Below are positions 35,947 to 44,068 of a DNA stretch of 64,000 bases, in pieces. The stretch covers positions 6,211,501 to 6,275,500 of the forward strand of contig NZ_CP024985.1 of NCBI RefSeq assembly GCF_002803845.1, in the 5' to 3' direction. The notes beneath the pieces are model-generated. The model was not told the DNA's origin. It was given only the letters and a program-made list of their open reading frames with translations, and did no database searches. Position 1 is the first letter of the stretch, and the number at the start of each line of letters is the position of its first letter. The translations under genes were made by a program, and so were the position numbers. The stretch is from Streptomyces lavendulae subsp. lavendulae. GTDB lineage: Bacteria; Actinomycetota; Actinomycetes; Streptomycetales; Streptomycetaceae.

Positions 35947-36869
35947 GCGCGCAGCTCCTTACCGGTCAGTTCGAGGAAGACGTCTTCGAGGGTGTGCCGC
36001 TCCACCGAGAGGCTGCTGGGCAGCACCCCGTGCTGGGCGCACCAGGAGGCGACGGTGGCCAGCAGCTGCGGGTCCACCTCGCCGGTGACCCGGTAGGCGC
36101 CCGGGGTGAGCTCGGCGGCCTGGGTGCCGTCGGGCAGGGCCTTGAGCAGGGAGGCCAGGTCGAGGGAGGGGCGGCCGGTGAAGCGCAGGGTGTTCTCGGC
36201 GCCGCCGCGGCACAGCTCCTCGGGGCTGCCGTGGGCGATGACCCGGCCGGCGTCCATGATGGCGACCTCGTCGCTGAGCTGCTCGGCCTCGTCCATGTGG
36301 TGGGTGGTGAGGACGACGGTGACCCCGTCGGAGCGCAGTTCCCGTACGAGGTCCCAGGTCGCGCGGCGGGCCTGCGGGTCGAGGCCCGCGGTGGGCTCGT
36401 CCAGGAAGACCAGCTCCGGGCGGCCGACGACGGCCAGGGCCAGGGCGAGCCGCTGCTGCTGACCGCCGGAGAGCCGGCGGTAGGGGGTGCGGCCGCAGCC
36501 GCCGAGGCCGAGGCGTTCCACGAGGGTGTCCACGTCCAGGGGGTGCGCGTGGAGCCTGGCCACGTGGCGGAGCATCTCCACGGCGCGGGCGCCGGAGTAG
36601 ACCCCGCCGGACTGGAGCATGACGCCTATCCGCGGGCGCAGGGCCTCGGCGTCGGCGGCCGCGTCGAGGCCGAGGACGCGGACGGTGCCGGCGTCGGGGC
36701 GGACGTAGCCCTCGCAGGTCTCCACGGTGGTGGTCTTGCCCGCGCCGTTGGGGCCGAGGACCGCGGTGACGCGGGCGCGGGGGACGGTGAGGTCGAGGCC
36801 GTCCACGGCGGTCTTGGTGCCGTACCGCTTCACCAGTCCGCGGATCTCCACGGCGGGGTCGTTGCTCAT
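35943..36869 (-). CDS. ABC exporter ATP-binding subunit
   Basis: A 308-residue ATPase that powers the adjacent permease. Walker A is GPNGAGKTT (about residues 39-47), the Q-loop is MLQSGG, the signature is RLSGGQQQR, Walker B is LVFLDEPTAGLD, and the H-loop His lies in LTTHHMDEAEQL. A C-terminal extension of about 80 residues (HTLEDVFLELTGKELRA end) matches DrrA/CcmA-type drug-export ATPases. ATG 36869 begins MSNDPAVEI; upstream in-frame sequence is low-quality and excluded. Divergent from sufR across a 444-nt gap. Confidence 0.93.
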   Translation of the reverse strand: MSNDPAVEIRGLVKRYGTKTAVDGLDLTVPRARVTAVLGPNGAGKTTTVETCEGYVRPDAGTVRVLGLDAAADAEALRPRIGVMLQSGGVYSGARAVEMLRHVARLHAHPLDVDTLVERLGLGGCGRTPYRRLSGGQQQRLALALAVVGRPELVFLDEPTAGLDPQARRATWDLVRELRSDGVTVVLTTHHMDEAEQLSDEVAIMDAGRVIAHGSPEELCRGGAENTLRFTGRPSLDLASLLKALPDGTQAAELTPGAYRVTGEVDPQLLATVASWCAQHGVLPSSLSVERHTLEDVFLELTGKELRA

Positions 36870-37313
36870 GGGGGGTGAGTCTACGGAGCCCGCCGGGGGG
36901 TCCCCGGCCCTGGGGTGGCGGGGCCGCGGGCACGGTGGAGGGCGTCGCGCGGAGCGTCGGGACGAGGCCGGGATCTTCGTCCGCGGGCCGCCGAGGGGGG
37001 TTTTCGGGGCCGTCGGATTCGAACACCGCGTCGCGAACACGGCTCTTTTCGGGCCGGCGGTCCTGGATGGCCCAGTCGGTTTCCGTGATCTTTTCCGGAA
37101 TCCCGTCTTCACCGCGCCCGGCTCGATCCCGGGTGGAGCCTTGCTGGTGGGAGCCGTTTAACGGTTCACCGGAAGGGGCCGGGGTGAATGCGGATCGATG
37201 CCCTCCGATTAACTCTCCGTCGATAAATTAGGTAACCCTTAGTGATGGATGACACCAGGAGTGGCCTCCGTCACGGCTTGTCGGGGCTCGCTTAATTACG
37301 CAACAATGGCGTT
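36870..37313. other. AT-rich divergent region upstream of the suf operon
   Basis: 444 nt without a supported gene. The right half (about 37150-37300) is strikingly AT-rich for this genome. It contains CCGTTTAACGG (palindrome, 37154-37164), TTAGGTAACCCTTAG (about 37229-37243) and a CAAC-N6-GTTG dyad (37301-37314) touching the sufR start. These are candidate promoter and operator elements for the suf operon. Confidence 0.6.
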
Positions 37314-38069
37314 GTGAAATACGGCGAACGGATGAGCGAGGCCCCTCAGGGGGAGCTCGCGACCGGGGAGCGGTCAACCCGCAACCGGGTCGCGCGGTCC
37401 ATCCTGGACCACGGCCCCTCCACCGTCGCCGACCTCGCGCAGCGTCTCGGCCTCACCCAGGCCGCCGTCCGCCGCCACCTCGACACGCTCGTCGCCGACG
37501 ACGTGGTCGCACCCCGTGAGCAGCGTGTGTACGGCGCACGCACCCGGGGCCGGCCCGCCAAGGTCTTCGCGCTCACCGACTGCGGCCGCGACGCCTTCGA
37601 CCAGTCCTACGACAAGCTCGCCGCGGACGCCCTGCGCTGGATCGCGCAGTCCGTCGGCGGGGGCGAGCAGGGGGAGGCGGCCGTCGCCGCCTTCGCCAGG
37701 GCGCGCATGGAGGCGCAGGCGCAGACCTACCGGGAGTCCGTCGAGGCGGCCGCACCCGCGGACCGCACCGAGGCCCTGGCCAAGGCGTTGACCGTGGACG
37801 GGTACGCTGCTACGGCGAAGAGCGCTCCCGGTCCGCACAGCGGTGAACAGCTCTGTCAGCACCACTGCCCGGTCGCACACGTCGCCGAGCAGTTCCCGCA
37901 GCTCTGCGAGGCGGAGACCGAGGTCTTCTCCCGCCTGCTCGGGACGCATGTGCAGCGCCTCGCCACGATCGCCCACGGCGACGGGGTGTGCACCACGTTC
38001 ATTCCGCGAAGCGCCACACAGACCGACACATCAGTATCTGCAAGTACGGCCGGGAGGAACCCCGCATGA
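37314..38069 (+). CDS. sufR: SufR-type Fe-S-sensing repressor
   Basis: A 251-residue transcriptional regulator expected to repress the suf operon when its own Fe-S cluster is present. The N-terminal winged helix runs from about residue 22 to 85 (STVADLAQRLGLTQAAVRRHLD). The C-terminal Cys residues for the cluster are Cys181, Cys185, Cys198 and Cys226 (LCQHHCP, QLCEAE, GVCTTF). GTG 37314 is used; ATG 37332 is an alternative. Its stop overlaps the sufB start by 4 nt, so repressor and operon are one unit. A dyad overlaps the start, fitting autoregulation. Confidence 0.93.
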   Translation: MKYGERMSEAPQGELATGERSTRNRVARSILDHGPSTVADLAQRLGLTQAAVRRHLDTLVADDVVAPREQRVYGARTRGRPAKVFALTDCGRDAFDQSYDKLAADALRWIAQSVGGGEQGEAAVAAFARARMEAQAQTYRESVEAAAPADRTEALAKALTVDGYAATAKSAPGPHSGEQLCQHHCPVAHVAEQFPQLCEAETEVFSRLLGTHVQRLATIAHGDGVCTTFIPRSATQTDTSVSASTAGRNPA

Positions 38070-39481
38070 CCACGGAGACTGCTCACCCTGAGCTCGATGG
38101 CCTGGGCACCTACGAATACGGCTGGGCCGACTCCGACGCGGCCGGCGCGGCTGCCAAGCGGGGTCTGTCCGAGGAGGTCGTCCGCGACATCTCGGCGAAG
38201 AAGTCCGAGCCGGAGTGGATGCTGAACCTCCGCCTCAAGGGCCTCAAGCTGTTCGGCAAGAAGCCCATGCCCAACTGGGGTTCCGACCTCTCGGGCATCG
38301 ACTTCGACAACATCAAGTACTTCGTGCGCTCCACCGAGAAGCAGGCCGCTTCCTGGGAGGACCTGCCCGAGGACATCAAGAACACGTACGACAAGCTCGG
38401 CATCCCGGAGGCGGAGAAGCAGCGCCTCGTCGCCGGTGTCGCGGCCCAGTACGAGTCCGAGGTCGTCTACCACCAGATCCGCGAGGACCTGGAGGAGCAG
38501 GGCGTCATCTTCCTCGACACGGACACCGCGCTCAAGGAGCACCCGGAGCTCTTCCAGGAGTACTTCGGCACGGTCATCCCGGTCGGCGACAACAAGTTCG
38601 CGTCGCTGAACACCGCGGTGTGGTCCGGCGGCTCGTTCATCTACGTCCCCAAGGGTGTCCACGTGGACATCCCGCTCCAGGCCTACTTCCGCATCAACAC
38701 GGAGAACATGGGCCAGTTCGAGCGGACGCTGATCATCGTCGACGAGGACGCCTACGTCCACTACGTCGAGGGCTGCACCGCCCCGATCTACTCCTCGGAC
38801 TCGCTGCACAGCGCCGTGGTCGAGATCATCGTCAAGAAGGGCGGCCGCTGCCGCTACACGACCATCCAGAACTGGTCGAACAACGTCTACAACCTGGTCA
38901 CCAAGCGCGCCGTGGCGTACGAGGGCGCGACCATGGAGTGGATCGACGGCAACATCGGTTCCAAGGTCACCATGAAGTACCCGGCCGTCTACCTGATGGG
39001 CGAGCACGCCAAGGGCGAGACCCTCTCCATCGCCTTCGCGGGCGAGGGCCAGCACCAGGACGCCGGCTCCAAGATGGTCCACATGGCGCCGAACACCTCC
39101 TCCAACATCGTCTCCAAGTCGGTGGCGCGAGGCGGCGGCCGCACCTCCTACCGCGGCCTGGTCGAGATCGGCGAGGGCGCCGCGGGCTCCAAGTCCAACG
39201 TGCTGTGCGACGCGCTCCTGGTCGACACCATCTCCCGCTCGGACACCTACCCCTACGTCGACGTCCGCGAGGACGACGTGACGATGGGCCACGAGGCCAC
39301 CGTCTCCAAGGTCTCCGACGACCAGCTCTTCTACCTGATGAGCCGCGGCCTGACCGAGTTCGAGGCCATGGCCATGATCGTGCGCGGCTTCGTCGAGCCG
39401 ATCGCGAAGGAGCTCCCGATGGAGTACGCGCTGGAGCTCAACCGGCTGATCGAGCTGCAGATGGAGGGCTCGGTCGGCTAG
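38066..39481 (+). CDS. sufB: SufB, Fe-S cluster scaffold subunit
   Basis: Scaffold of the SufBC2D complex on which Fe-S clusters are built. The 471-residue protein shows the SufB beta-helix core (SGGSFIYVPKGVHV, VHYVEGCTAPIY, RYTTIQNWSNNVYNLVTKR, MKYPAVYLMG), Cys in NVLCDALL and the C-terminal RGLTEFEAMAMIVRGFVEPI. ATG 38066 has GGGAGGA just upstream, inside the end of sufR. It leads sufB-D-Rieske-C-S-U-DUF59. Confidence 0.98.
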   Translation: MTTETAHPELDGLGTYEYGWADSDAAGAAAKRGLSEEVVRDISAKKSEPEWMLNLRLKGLKLFGKKPMPNWGSDLSGIDFDNIKYFVRSTEKQAASWEDLPEDIKNTYDKLGIPEAEKQRLVAGVAAQYESEVVYHQIREDLEEQGVIFLDTDTALKEHPELFQEYFGTVIPVGDNKFASLNTAVWSGGSFIYVPKGVHVDIPLQAYFRINTENMGQFERTLIIVDEDAYVHYVEGCTAPIYSSDSLHSAVVEIIVKKGGRCRYTTIQNWSNNVYNLVTKRAVAYEGATMEWIDGNIGSKVTMKYPAVYLMGEHAKGETLSIAFAGEGQHQDAGSKMVHMAPNTSSNIVSKSVARGGGRTSYRGLVEIGEGAAGSKSNVLCDALLVDTISRSDTYPYVDVREDDVTMGHEATVSKVSDDQLFYLMSRGLTEFEAMAMIVRGFVEPIAKELPMEYALELNRLIELQMEGSVG

Positions 39482-39555
39482 TCCCGGCCGCCGCCCGGCA
39501 TCCAGCACATTCTTTGACGTAGGCGTTTTTTAAGAGAGCGAGCAACACGACAGCC

Positions 39556-40734
39556 ATGGCTGAGGCTCAGAACATCCCGGCGGGCTCCACCACCGCCGGC
39601 GCGATCGCGGTGGCCGCCGAGTCCACCGTCGCCACCCGGATGAGCGCGCCCCCGTCCTTCGACGTGGCCGACTTCCCGGTTCCGAACGGCCGTGAGGAGG
39701 AGTGGCGGTTCACCCCGCTGGCCCGCCTCAAGGGCCTGCACGACGGCACCGCGGTCGCCGACGGCACCATGAAGGCCCAGATCGACGCGCCCGAGGGCGT
39801 CACGATCGAGTCGGTCGAGCGCGGCGACGAGCGGATCGGCAAGGCCGGCACCCCCGTCGACCGCGTCTCCGCGCAGGCCTTCTCCTCGTTCGCCAAGGCC
39901 ACGGTCGTCACCGTGCCCAAGGAGACCGTGCTCGCCGAGCCGATCCGGGTCGCCCTGCACGGCGAGGGCGGCACGACCTTCGGTCACACCGTCTTCGACA
40001 TCAAGCCCTTCGCCGAGGCGATCATCGTGATCGACCACACCGGTGACGGCGTCCGCGCCGCCAACGTCGACATCCTCGTCGGCGACGGTGCCAAGGTGAC
40101 CTTCGTGTCCGTGCAGGACTGGGACGACACCGCCGTCCACACCTCCCAGCACAACGCGCTGGTCGGCCGCGACGCGAGCTTCAAGTCCGTGGTCGTGACC
40201 TTCGGCGGCGACCTCGTCCGCCTCCACCCCCGGATCGCCTACGCGGGCCCCGGCGGCGAGGCCGAGATGCTCGGTCTGTACTTCACGGACGCCGGCCAGC
40301 ACCAGGAGCACCGCCTCCTGGTCACGCACGACGCCCCGCACTGCAAGTCGAACGTGGTCTACAAGGGCGCGCTCCAGGGCCAGGACGCCCACGCCGTCTG
40401 GATCGGTGACGTCCTCATCGAGAAGAGCGCCGAGGGCACCGACACCTACGAGATGAACCGCAACCTCGTCCTGACGGACGGCGCGCGGGTCGACTCGGTG
40501 CCGAACCTGGAGATCGAGACCGGCGAGATCGTCGGCGCCGGCCACGCCTCCGCCACCGGCCGCTTCGACGACGAGCAGCTCTTCTACCTCCAGGCGCGCG
40601 GCATCCCGGCCGACGAGGCCCGCCGTCTGGTCGTGCGCGGCTTCTTCGCCGAGCTCGTCCAGCAGATCGGTGTCGACGACATCGAGGAGCGCCTGCTCGC
40701 CAGGATCGAGACCGAGCTGGCGGCGTCCGTCTGA
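39556..40734 (+). CDS. sufD: SufD, Fe-S assembly protein
   Basis: Partner of SufB in the SufBC2D scaffold, needed for iron delivery. The 392-residue protein has the SufD start (REEEWRFTPLARLKGL), DDTAVHTSQHNALVGRDAS, the HDAPHCKSNVVYKGAL motif and the C-terminal ARGIPADEARRLVVRGFFAEL. The initial roughly 35 residues are Ala/Thr-rich. It follows sufB by 74 nt and is joined to the Rieske gene by a TGATG overlap. Confidence 0.97.
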   Translation: MAEAQNIPAGSTTAGAIAVAAESTVATRMSAPPSFDVADFPVPNGREEEWRFTPLARLKGLHDGTAVADGTMKAQIDAPEGVTIESVERGDERIGKAGTPVDRVSAQAFSSFAKATVVTVPKETVLAEPIRVALHGEGGTTFGHTVFDIKPFAEAIIVIDHTGDGVRAANVDILVGDGAKVTFVSVQDWDDTAVHTSQHNALVGRDASFKSVVVTFGGDLVRLHPRIAYAGPGGEAEMLGLYFTDAGQHQEHRLLVTHDAPHCKSNVVYKGALQGQDAHAVWIGDVLIEKSAEGTDTYEMNRNLVLTDGARVDSVPNLEIETGEIVGAGHASATGRFDDEQLFYLQARGIPADEARRLVVRGFFAELVQQIGVDDIEERLLARIETELAASV

Positions 40735-41051
40735 TGAGCTACCTCAAGGCCTGTGCGCTGAGCGAGCTGGAGGAGAACACCCCCAAGCGGGTGGAACTCG
40801 ACGGCACGCCGGTGTCCATCGTGCGCGCCGAGGGCGAGGTGTTCGCGATCAACGACATCTGCTCGCACGCGAACGTCTCGCTCTCGGAGGGCGAGGTCGA
40901 GGACTGCATGATCGAGTGCTGGCTGCACGGGTCGGCCTTCGACCTGCGCACCGGGAAGCCTTCCGGTCTGCCCGCGACCCGCCCCGTACCCGTTTACCCC
41001 GTAAAGATCGAAGGGGACGACGTGCTCGTCTCCCTCACCCAGGAGTCCTGA
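40734..41051 (+). CDS. Rieske-type ferredoxin of the SUF operon
   Basis: A 105-residue soluble [2Fe-2S] protein. Both ligand pairs are complete: CSHA (about residues 43-46) and CWLHG (about 62-66). The family resembles ferredoxin components of aromatic dioxygenases, but placement between sufD and sufC in actinobacteria points to electron supply in cluster assembly or repair (inference). It starts within the sufD stop (TGATG), so it is translationally coupled. No signal peptide. Confidence 0.92.
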   Translation: MSYLKACALSELEENTPKRVELDGTPVSIVRAEGEVFAINDICSHANVSLSEGEVEDCMIECWLHGSAFDLRTGKPSGLPATRPVPVYPVKIEGDDVLVSLTQES

Positions 41052-41058
41052 GGTATCC

Positions 41059-41823
41059 ATGGCAACGCTTGAAATCCACGACCTGCACGTCTCCGTCGAG
41101 GCCGAGAACGGCGCCCGCGAGATCCTCAAGGGCGTCGACCTCACCGTCAAGCAGGGTGAGACGCACGCCATCATGGGTCCGAACGGCTCCGGCAAGTCCA
41201 CGCTGGCGTACTCGCTGGCCGGTCACCCGAAGTACACCATCACCGGTGGCACCGTGACCCTCGACGGCGAAGACGTCCTGGAGATGTCCGTCGACGAGCG
41301 CGCCCGCGCCGGCGTCTTCCTCGCCATGCAGTACCCGGTCGAGGTCCCCGGCGTCTCGGTCTCCAACTTCCTGCGGACCTCGGCCACGGCCATCCGCGGC
41401 GAGGCCCCCAAGCTGCGCACCTGGGTGAAGGAGGTCAAGTCCGCGATGGAGCAGCTCCAGATGGACCCGGCCTTCGCCGAGCGCAACGTGAACGAGGGCT
41501 TCTCCGGCGGTGAGAAGAAGCGCCACGAGATCCTCCAGCTGGAGCTCCTGAAGCCGAAGATCGCGATCCTCGACGAGACCGACTCCGGCCTGGACGTCGA
41601 CGCGCTGCGCATCGTCTCCGAGGGCGTCAACCGCGTCCGCGAGACCGGTGAGGTCGGCACCCTGCTGATCACCCACTACACGCGCATCCTGCGCTACATC
41701 AAGCCCGACTTCGTGCACGTCTTCGCCAACGGCCGCATCGCCGAGTCCGGCGGCGCCGAGCTGGCCGACGTGCTGGAGGCCGAGGGCTACGACAAGTACG
41801 TGAAGGGTGGCGCGACCGCGTGA
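41059..41823 (+). CDS. sufC: SufC, Fe-S assembly ATPase
   Basis: ABC-type soluble ATPase that drives conformational change in SufBC2D. The 254 residues include Walker A GPNGSGKST (about residues 36-44), the signature FSGGEKKRHE and Walker B AILDETDSGLDVDA, the SufC-specific variant. It starts 7 nt after the Rieske gene and overlaps the sufS start by 4 nt. Confidence 0.98.
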   Translation: MATLEIHDLHVSVEAENGAREILKGVDLTVKQGETHAIMGPNGSGKSTLAYSLAGHPKYTITGGTVTLDGEDVLEMSVDERARAGVFLAMQYPVEVPGVSVSNFLRTSATAIRGEAPKLRTWVKEVKSAMEQLQMDPAFAERNVNEGFSGGEKKRHEILQLELLKPKIAILDETDSGLDVDALRIVSEGVNRVRETGEVGTLLITHYTRILRYIKPDFVHVFANGRIAESGGAELADVLEAEGYDKYVKGGATA

Positions 41824-43076
41824 CACAGCTGCCTGGCCTCCTCGACACCGAGGCGATCCGCAAGGACTTCCCCCTGCTGGATCGTGTGGTCCACGACGGG
41901 AAGAAGATCGTTTACCTGGACAACGCGGCGACCTCGCAGAAGCCGCGCCAGGTGCTCGACGCGCTGAACGAGTACTACGAGCGGCACAACGCCAACGTCC
42001 ACCGCGGCGTGCACGTGCTCGCCGAGGAGGCCACGGCGCTGTACGAGGGTGCCCGCGACAAGGTCGCCGCCTTCATCAACGCACCGAGCCGCGACGAGGT
42101 GATCTTCACCAAGAACGCCTCCGAGTCGCTCAACCTGGTGGCGAACATGCTCGGCTGGGCGGAGGAGCCCTACCGGGTCGACCGCGAGACCGAGATCGCC
42201 ATCACGGAGATGGAGCACCACTCCAACATCGTGCCGTGGCAGCTGCTCTCGCAGCGCACCGGCGCGAAGCTGAAGTGGTTCGGCCTCACCGACGACGGCC
42301 GGCTCGACCTGTCCAACATCGAAGAGGTCATCACGGAGAAGACGAAGATCGTCTCCTTCACGCTGGTCTCCAACATCATGGGCACGGTCAACCCGGTCGA
42401 GGCGATCGTCCGGCGCGCGCAGGAGGTCGGCGCGCTGGTGCTGATCGACGCCTCGCAGGCCGCTCCGCACATGCCGCTGGACGTCCAGGCCCTCGGCGCC
42501 GACTTCGTGGCCTTCACCGGCCACAAGATGTGCGGCCCGACCGGCATCGGCGTCCTGTGGGGACGCCAGGAGCTGCTGGAGGACCTGCCCCCGTTCCTCG
42601 GCGGCGGCGAGATGATCGAGACCGTCTCGATGCACTCGTCGACGTACGCCCCCGCGCCCCACAAGTTCGAGGCCGGCACGCCCCCGATCGCCCAGGCCGT
42701 CGGCCTCGGCGCGGCCGTGGACTACCTGACCTCGATCGGCATGGACAAGATCGCCGCTCACGAGCACGCGATCACCGAGTACGCGGTCAAGCGCCTCCTG
42801 GAGGTGCCGGACCTGCGGATCATCGGCCCGACCACGGCCGAGGACCGCGGCGCCGCGATCTCCTTCACGCTCGGGGACATCCACCCGCACGACGTCGGCC
42901 AGGTGCTCGACGAACAGGGCATCGCGGTCCGCGTGGGACACCACTGCGCGCGCCCCGTCTGCCTGCGGTACGGAATTCCCGCGACGACGCGAGCGTCGTT
43001 CTACCTGTACTCCTCTCCTGCCGAGGTCGACGCGCTGATCGACGGGCTGGAGCACGTACGGAACTTCTTCGGATGA
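41820..43076 (+). CDS. sufS: SufS cysteine desulfurase
   Basis: PLP enzyme that takes sulfur from cysteine and hands it to SufU. The 418-residue group II desulfurase shows DNAATSQKPRQV, the MEHHSNIVPW region, the PLP lysine in FTGHKMCGPTG and the active-site Cys in GHHCARPVC (about residue 379). The GTG start lies in the sufC stop (GTGA). It is followed 36 nt later by its acceptor sufU. Confidence 0.97.
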   Translation: MTQLPGLLDTEAIRKDFPLLDRVVHDGKKIVYLDNAATSQKPRQVLDALNEYYERHNANVHRGVHVLAEEATALYEGARDKVAAFINAPSRDEVIFTKNASESLNLVANMLGWAEEPYRVDRETEIAITEMEHHSNIVPWQLLSQRTGAKLKWFGLTDDGRLDLSNIEEVITEKTKIVSFTLVSNIMGTVNPVEAIVRRAQEVGALVLIDASQAAPHMPLDVQALGADFVAFTGHKMCGPTGIGVLWGRQELLEDLPPFLGGGEMIETVSMHSSTYAPAPHKFEAGTPPIAQAVGLGAAVDYLTSIGMDKIAAHEHAITEYAVKRLLEVPDLRIIGPTTAEDRGAAISFTLGDIHPHDVGQVLDEQGIAVRVGHHCARPVCLRYGIPATTRASFYLYSSPAEVDALIDGLEHVRNFFG

Positions 43077-43112
43077 TGAAGAGTCGGACGACACGAGGCT
43101 GACGAGGACGCA

Positions 43113-43574
43113 GTGAAGCTGGATTCGATGTACCAGGACCTGATCCTGGACCACTACAAGCACCCGCACGGCCGCGGCCTGCGCGACGGTGACGCCGAGG
43201 TGCACCACGTCAACCCGACGTGCGGCGACGAGATCACGCTGCGCGTGAAGTACGACGGGGAGACGCTCACCGACGTCTCCTACGAGGGCCAGGGCTGCTC
43301 CATCAGCCAGGCCAGCGCGTCCGTACTGAACGAGCTGCTCGTCGGCAAGCAGCTGGCCGAGGCGCAGAAGATCCAGGCCACGTTCCTGGAGCTGATGCAG
43401 TCCAAGGGCAAGCTGGAGCCCGACGAGGCCATGGAGGAGGTGCTGGAGGACGCGGTCGCCTTCTCCGGCGTCTCCAAGTATCCGGCGCGCGTGAAGTGTG
43501 CTCTCCTGAGCTGGATGGCGTGGAAGGACGCGACCGCCCAGGTGCTGGGCGACGCGGAGAGGAAGACGGCATGA
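43113..43574 (+). CDS. sufU: SufU, zinc-dependent sulfurtransferase
   Basis: Accepts persulfide sulfur from SufS in Gram-positive bacteria. The 153-residue protein has the three zinc-binding Cys: NPTCGDEITL, EGQGCSISQASAS and VKCALLSW near the C-terminus. It has the short SufU insertion between the second and third Cys that separates it from IscU. GTG 43113 starts it; its end overlaps the next gene by 4 nt. Confidence 0.96.
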   Translation: MKLDSMYQDLILDHYKHPHGRGLRDGDAEVHHVNPTCGDEITLRVKYDGETLTDVSYEGQGCSISQASASVLNELLVGKQLAEAQKIQATFLELMQSKGKLEPDEAMEEVLEDAVAFSGVSKYPARVKCALLSWMAWKDATAQVLGDAERKTA

Positions 43575-43915
43575 CCGAGAACGCGACGCCCGAGGCGTCG
43601 ATCAAGCCGGCCACCGAGGAAGAGGTCCGCGAGGCCCTCTACGACGTGGTCGACCCCGAGCTGGGCATCGACGTCGTCAACCTGGGCCTGATCTACGGCA
43701 TCCACATCGACGACGCGAACATCGCCACCCTCGACATGACCCTCACCTCGGCGGCCTGCCCGCTGACGGACGTCATCGAGGACCAGGCGAAGTCGGCGAC
43801 GGACGGCATCGTCAGCGAACTTCGCATCAACTGGGTCTGGATGCCCCCGTGGGGCCCGGACAAGATCACGGACGACGGCCGTGAGCAGCTGCGCGCGCTC
43901 GGTTTCAACGTCTGA
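43571..43915 (+). CDS. DUF59/MIP18-family Fe-S assembly factor
   Basis: A 114-residue SufT/PaaD-like protein that helps mature Fe-S proteins. The domain shows DVVDPELGIDVVNLGLIYG, then TLTSAACPLTD with the conserved Cys, and WMPPWGPDKI near the end. ATG 43571 overlaps the sufU stop (ATGA). It is the last gene of the suf operon, closed by a strong hairpin. SufT-like action is inferred from family and place. Confidence 0.93.
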   Translation: MTENATPEASIKPATEEEVREALYDVVDPELGIDVVNLGLIYGIHIDDANIATLDMTLTSAACPLTDVIEDQAKSATDGIVSELRINWVWMPPWGPDKITDDGREQLRALGFNV

Positions 43916-43930
43916 CCGACGCGCATGTGA

Positions 43931-43964
43931 GAGGGCCCCCGGCACGGTCGTGCCGGGGGCCCTC
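43931..43964 (+). terminator. Terminator of the suf operon
   Basis: A perfect 15-bp stem (43931-43945 with 43950-43964) and 4-nt loop, followed by CCCTGTTCT, 15 nt after the last stop. Confidence 0.85.
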
Positions 43965-44068
43965 CCTGTTCTCCGGCCCGACAAGTGAAGTGCACCAGGA
44001 GTTGGCCACGGTGGCCGAATCTTCTCGATGGCCGTCCTGACGGGACGGAGCACACGAGAGGAACCCCT

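Noticed and set aside
37229..37243. TTAGGTAACCCTTAG as an iron-box (DmdR/IdeR type)
   Set aside because: Only partly matches the known 19-bp iron box and lacks its symmetry; kept only as a possible element of the suf control region.
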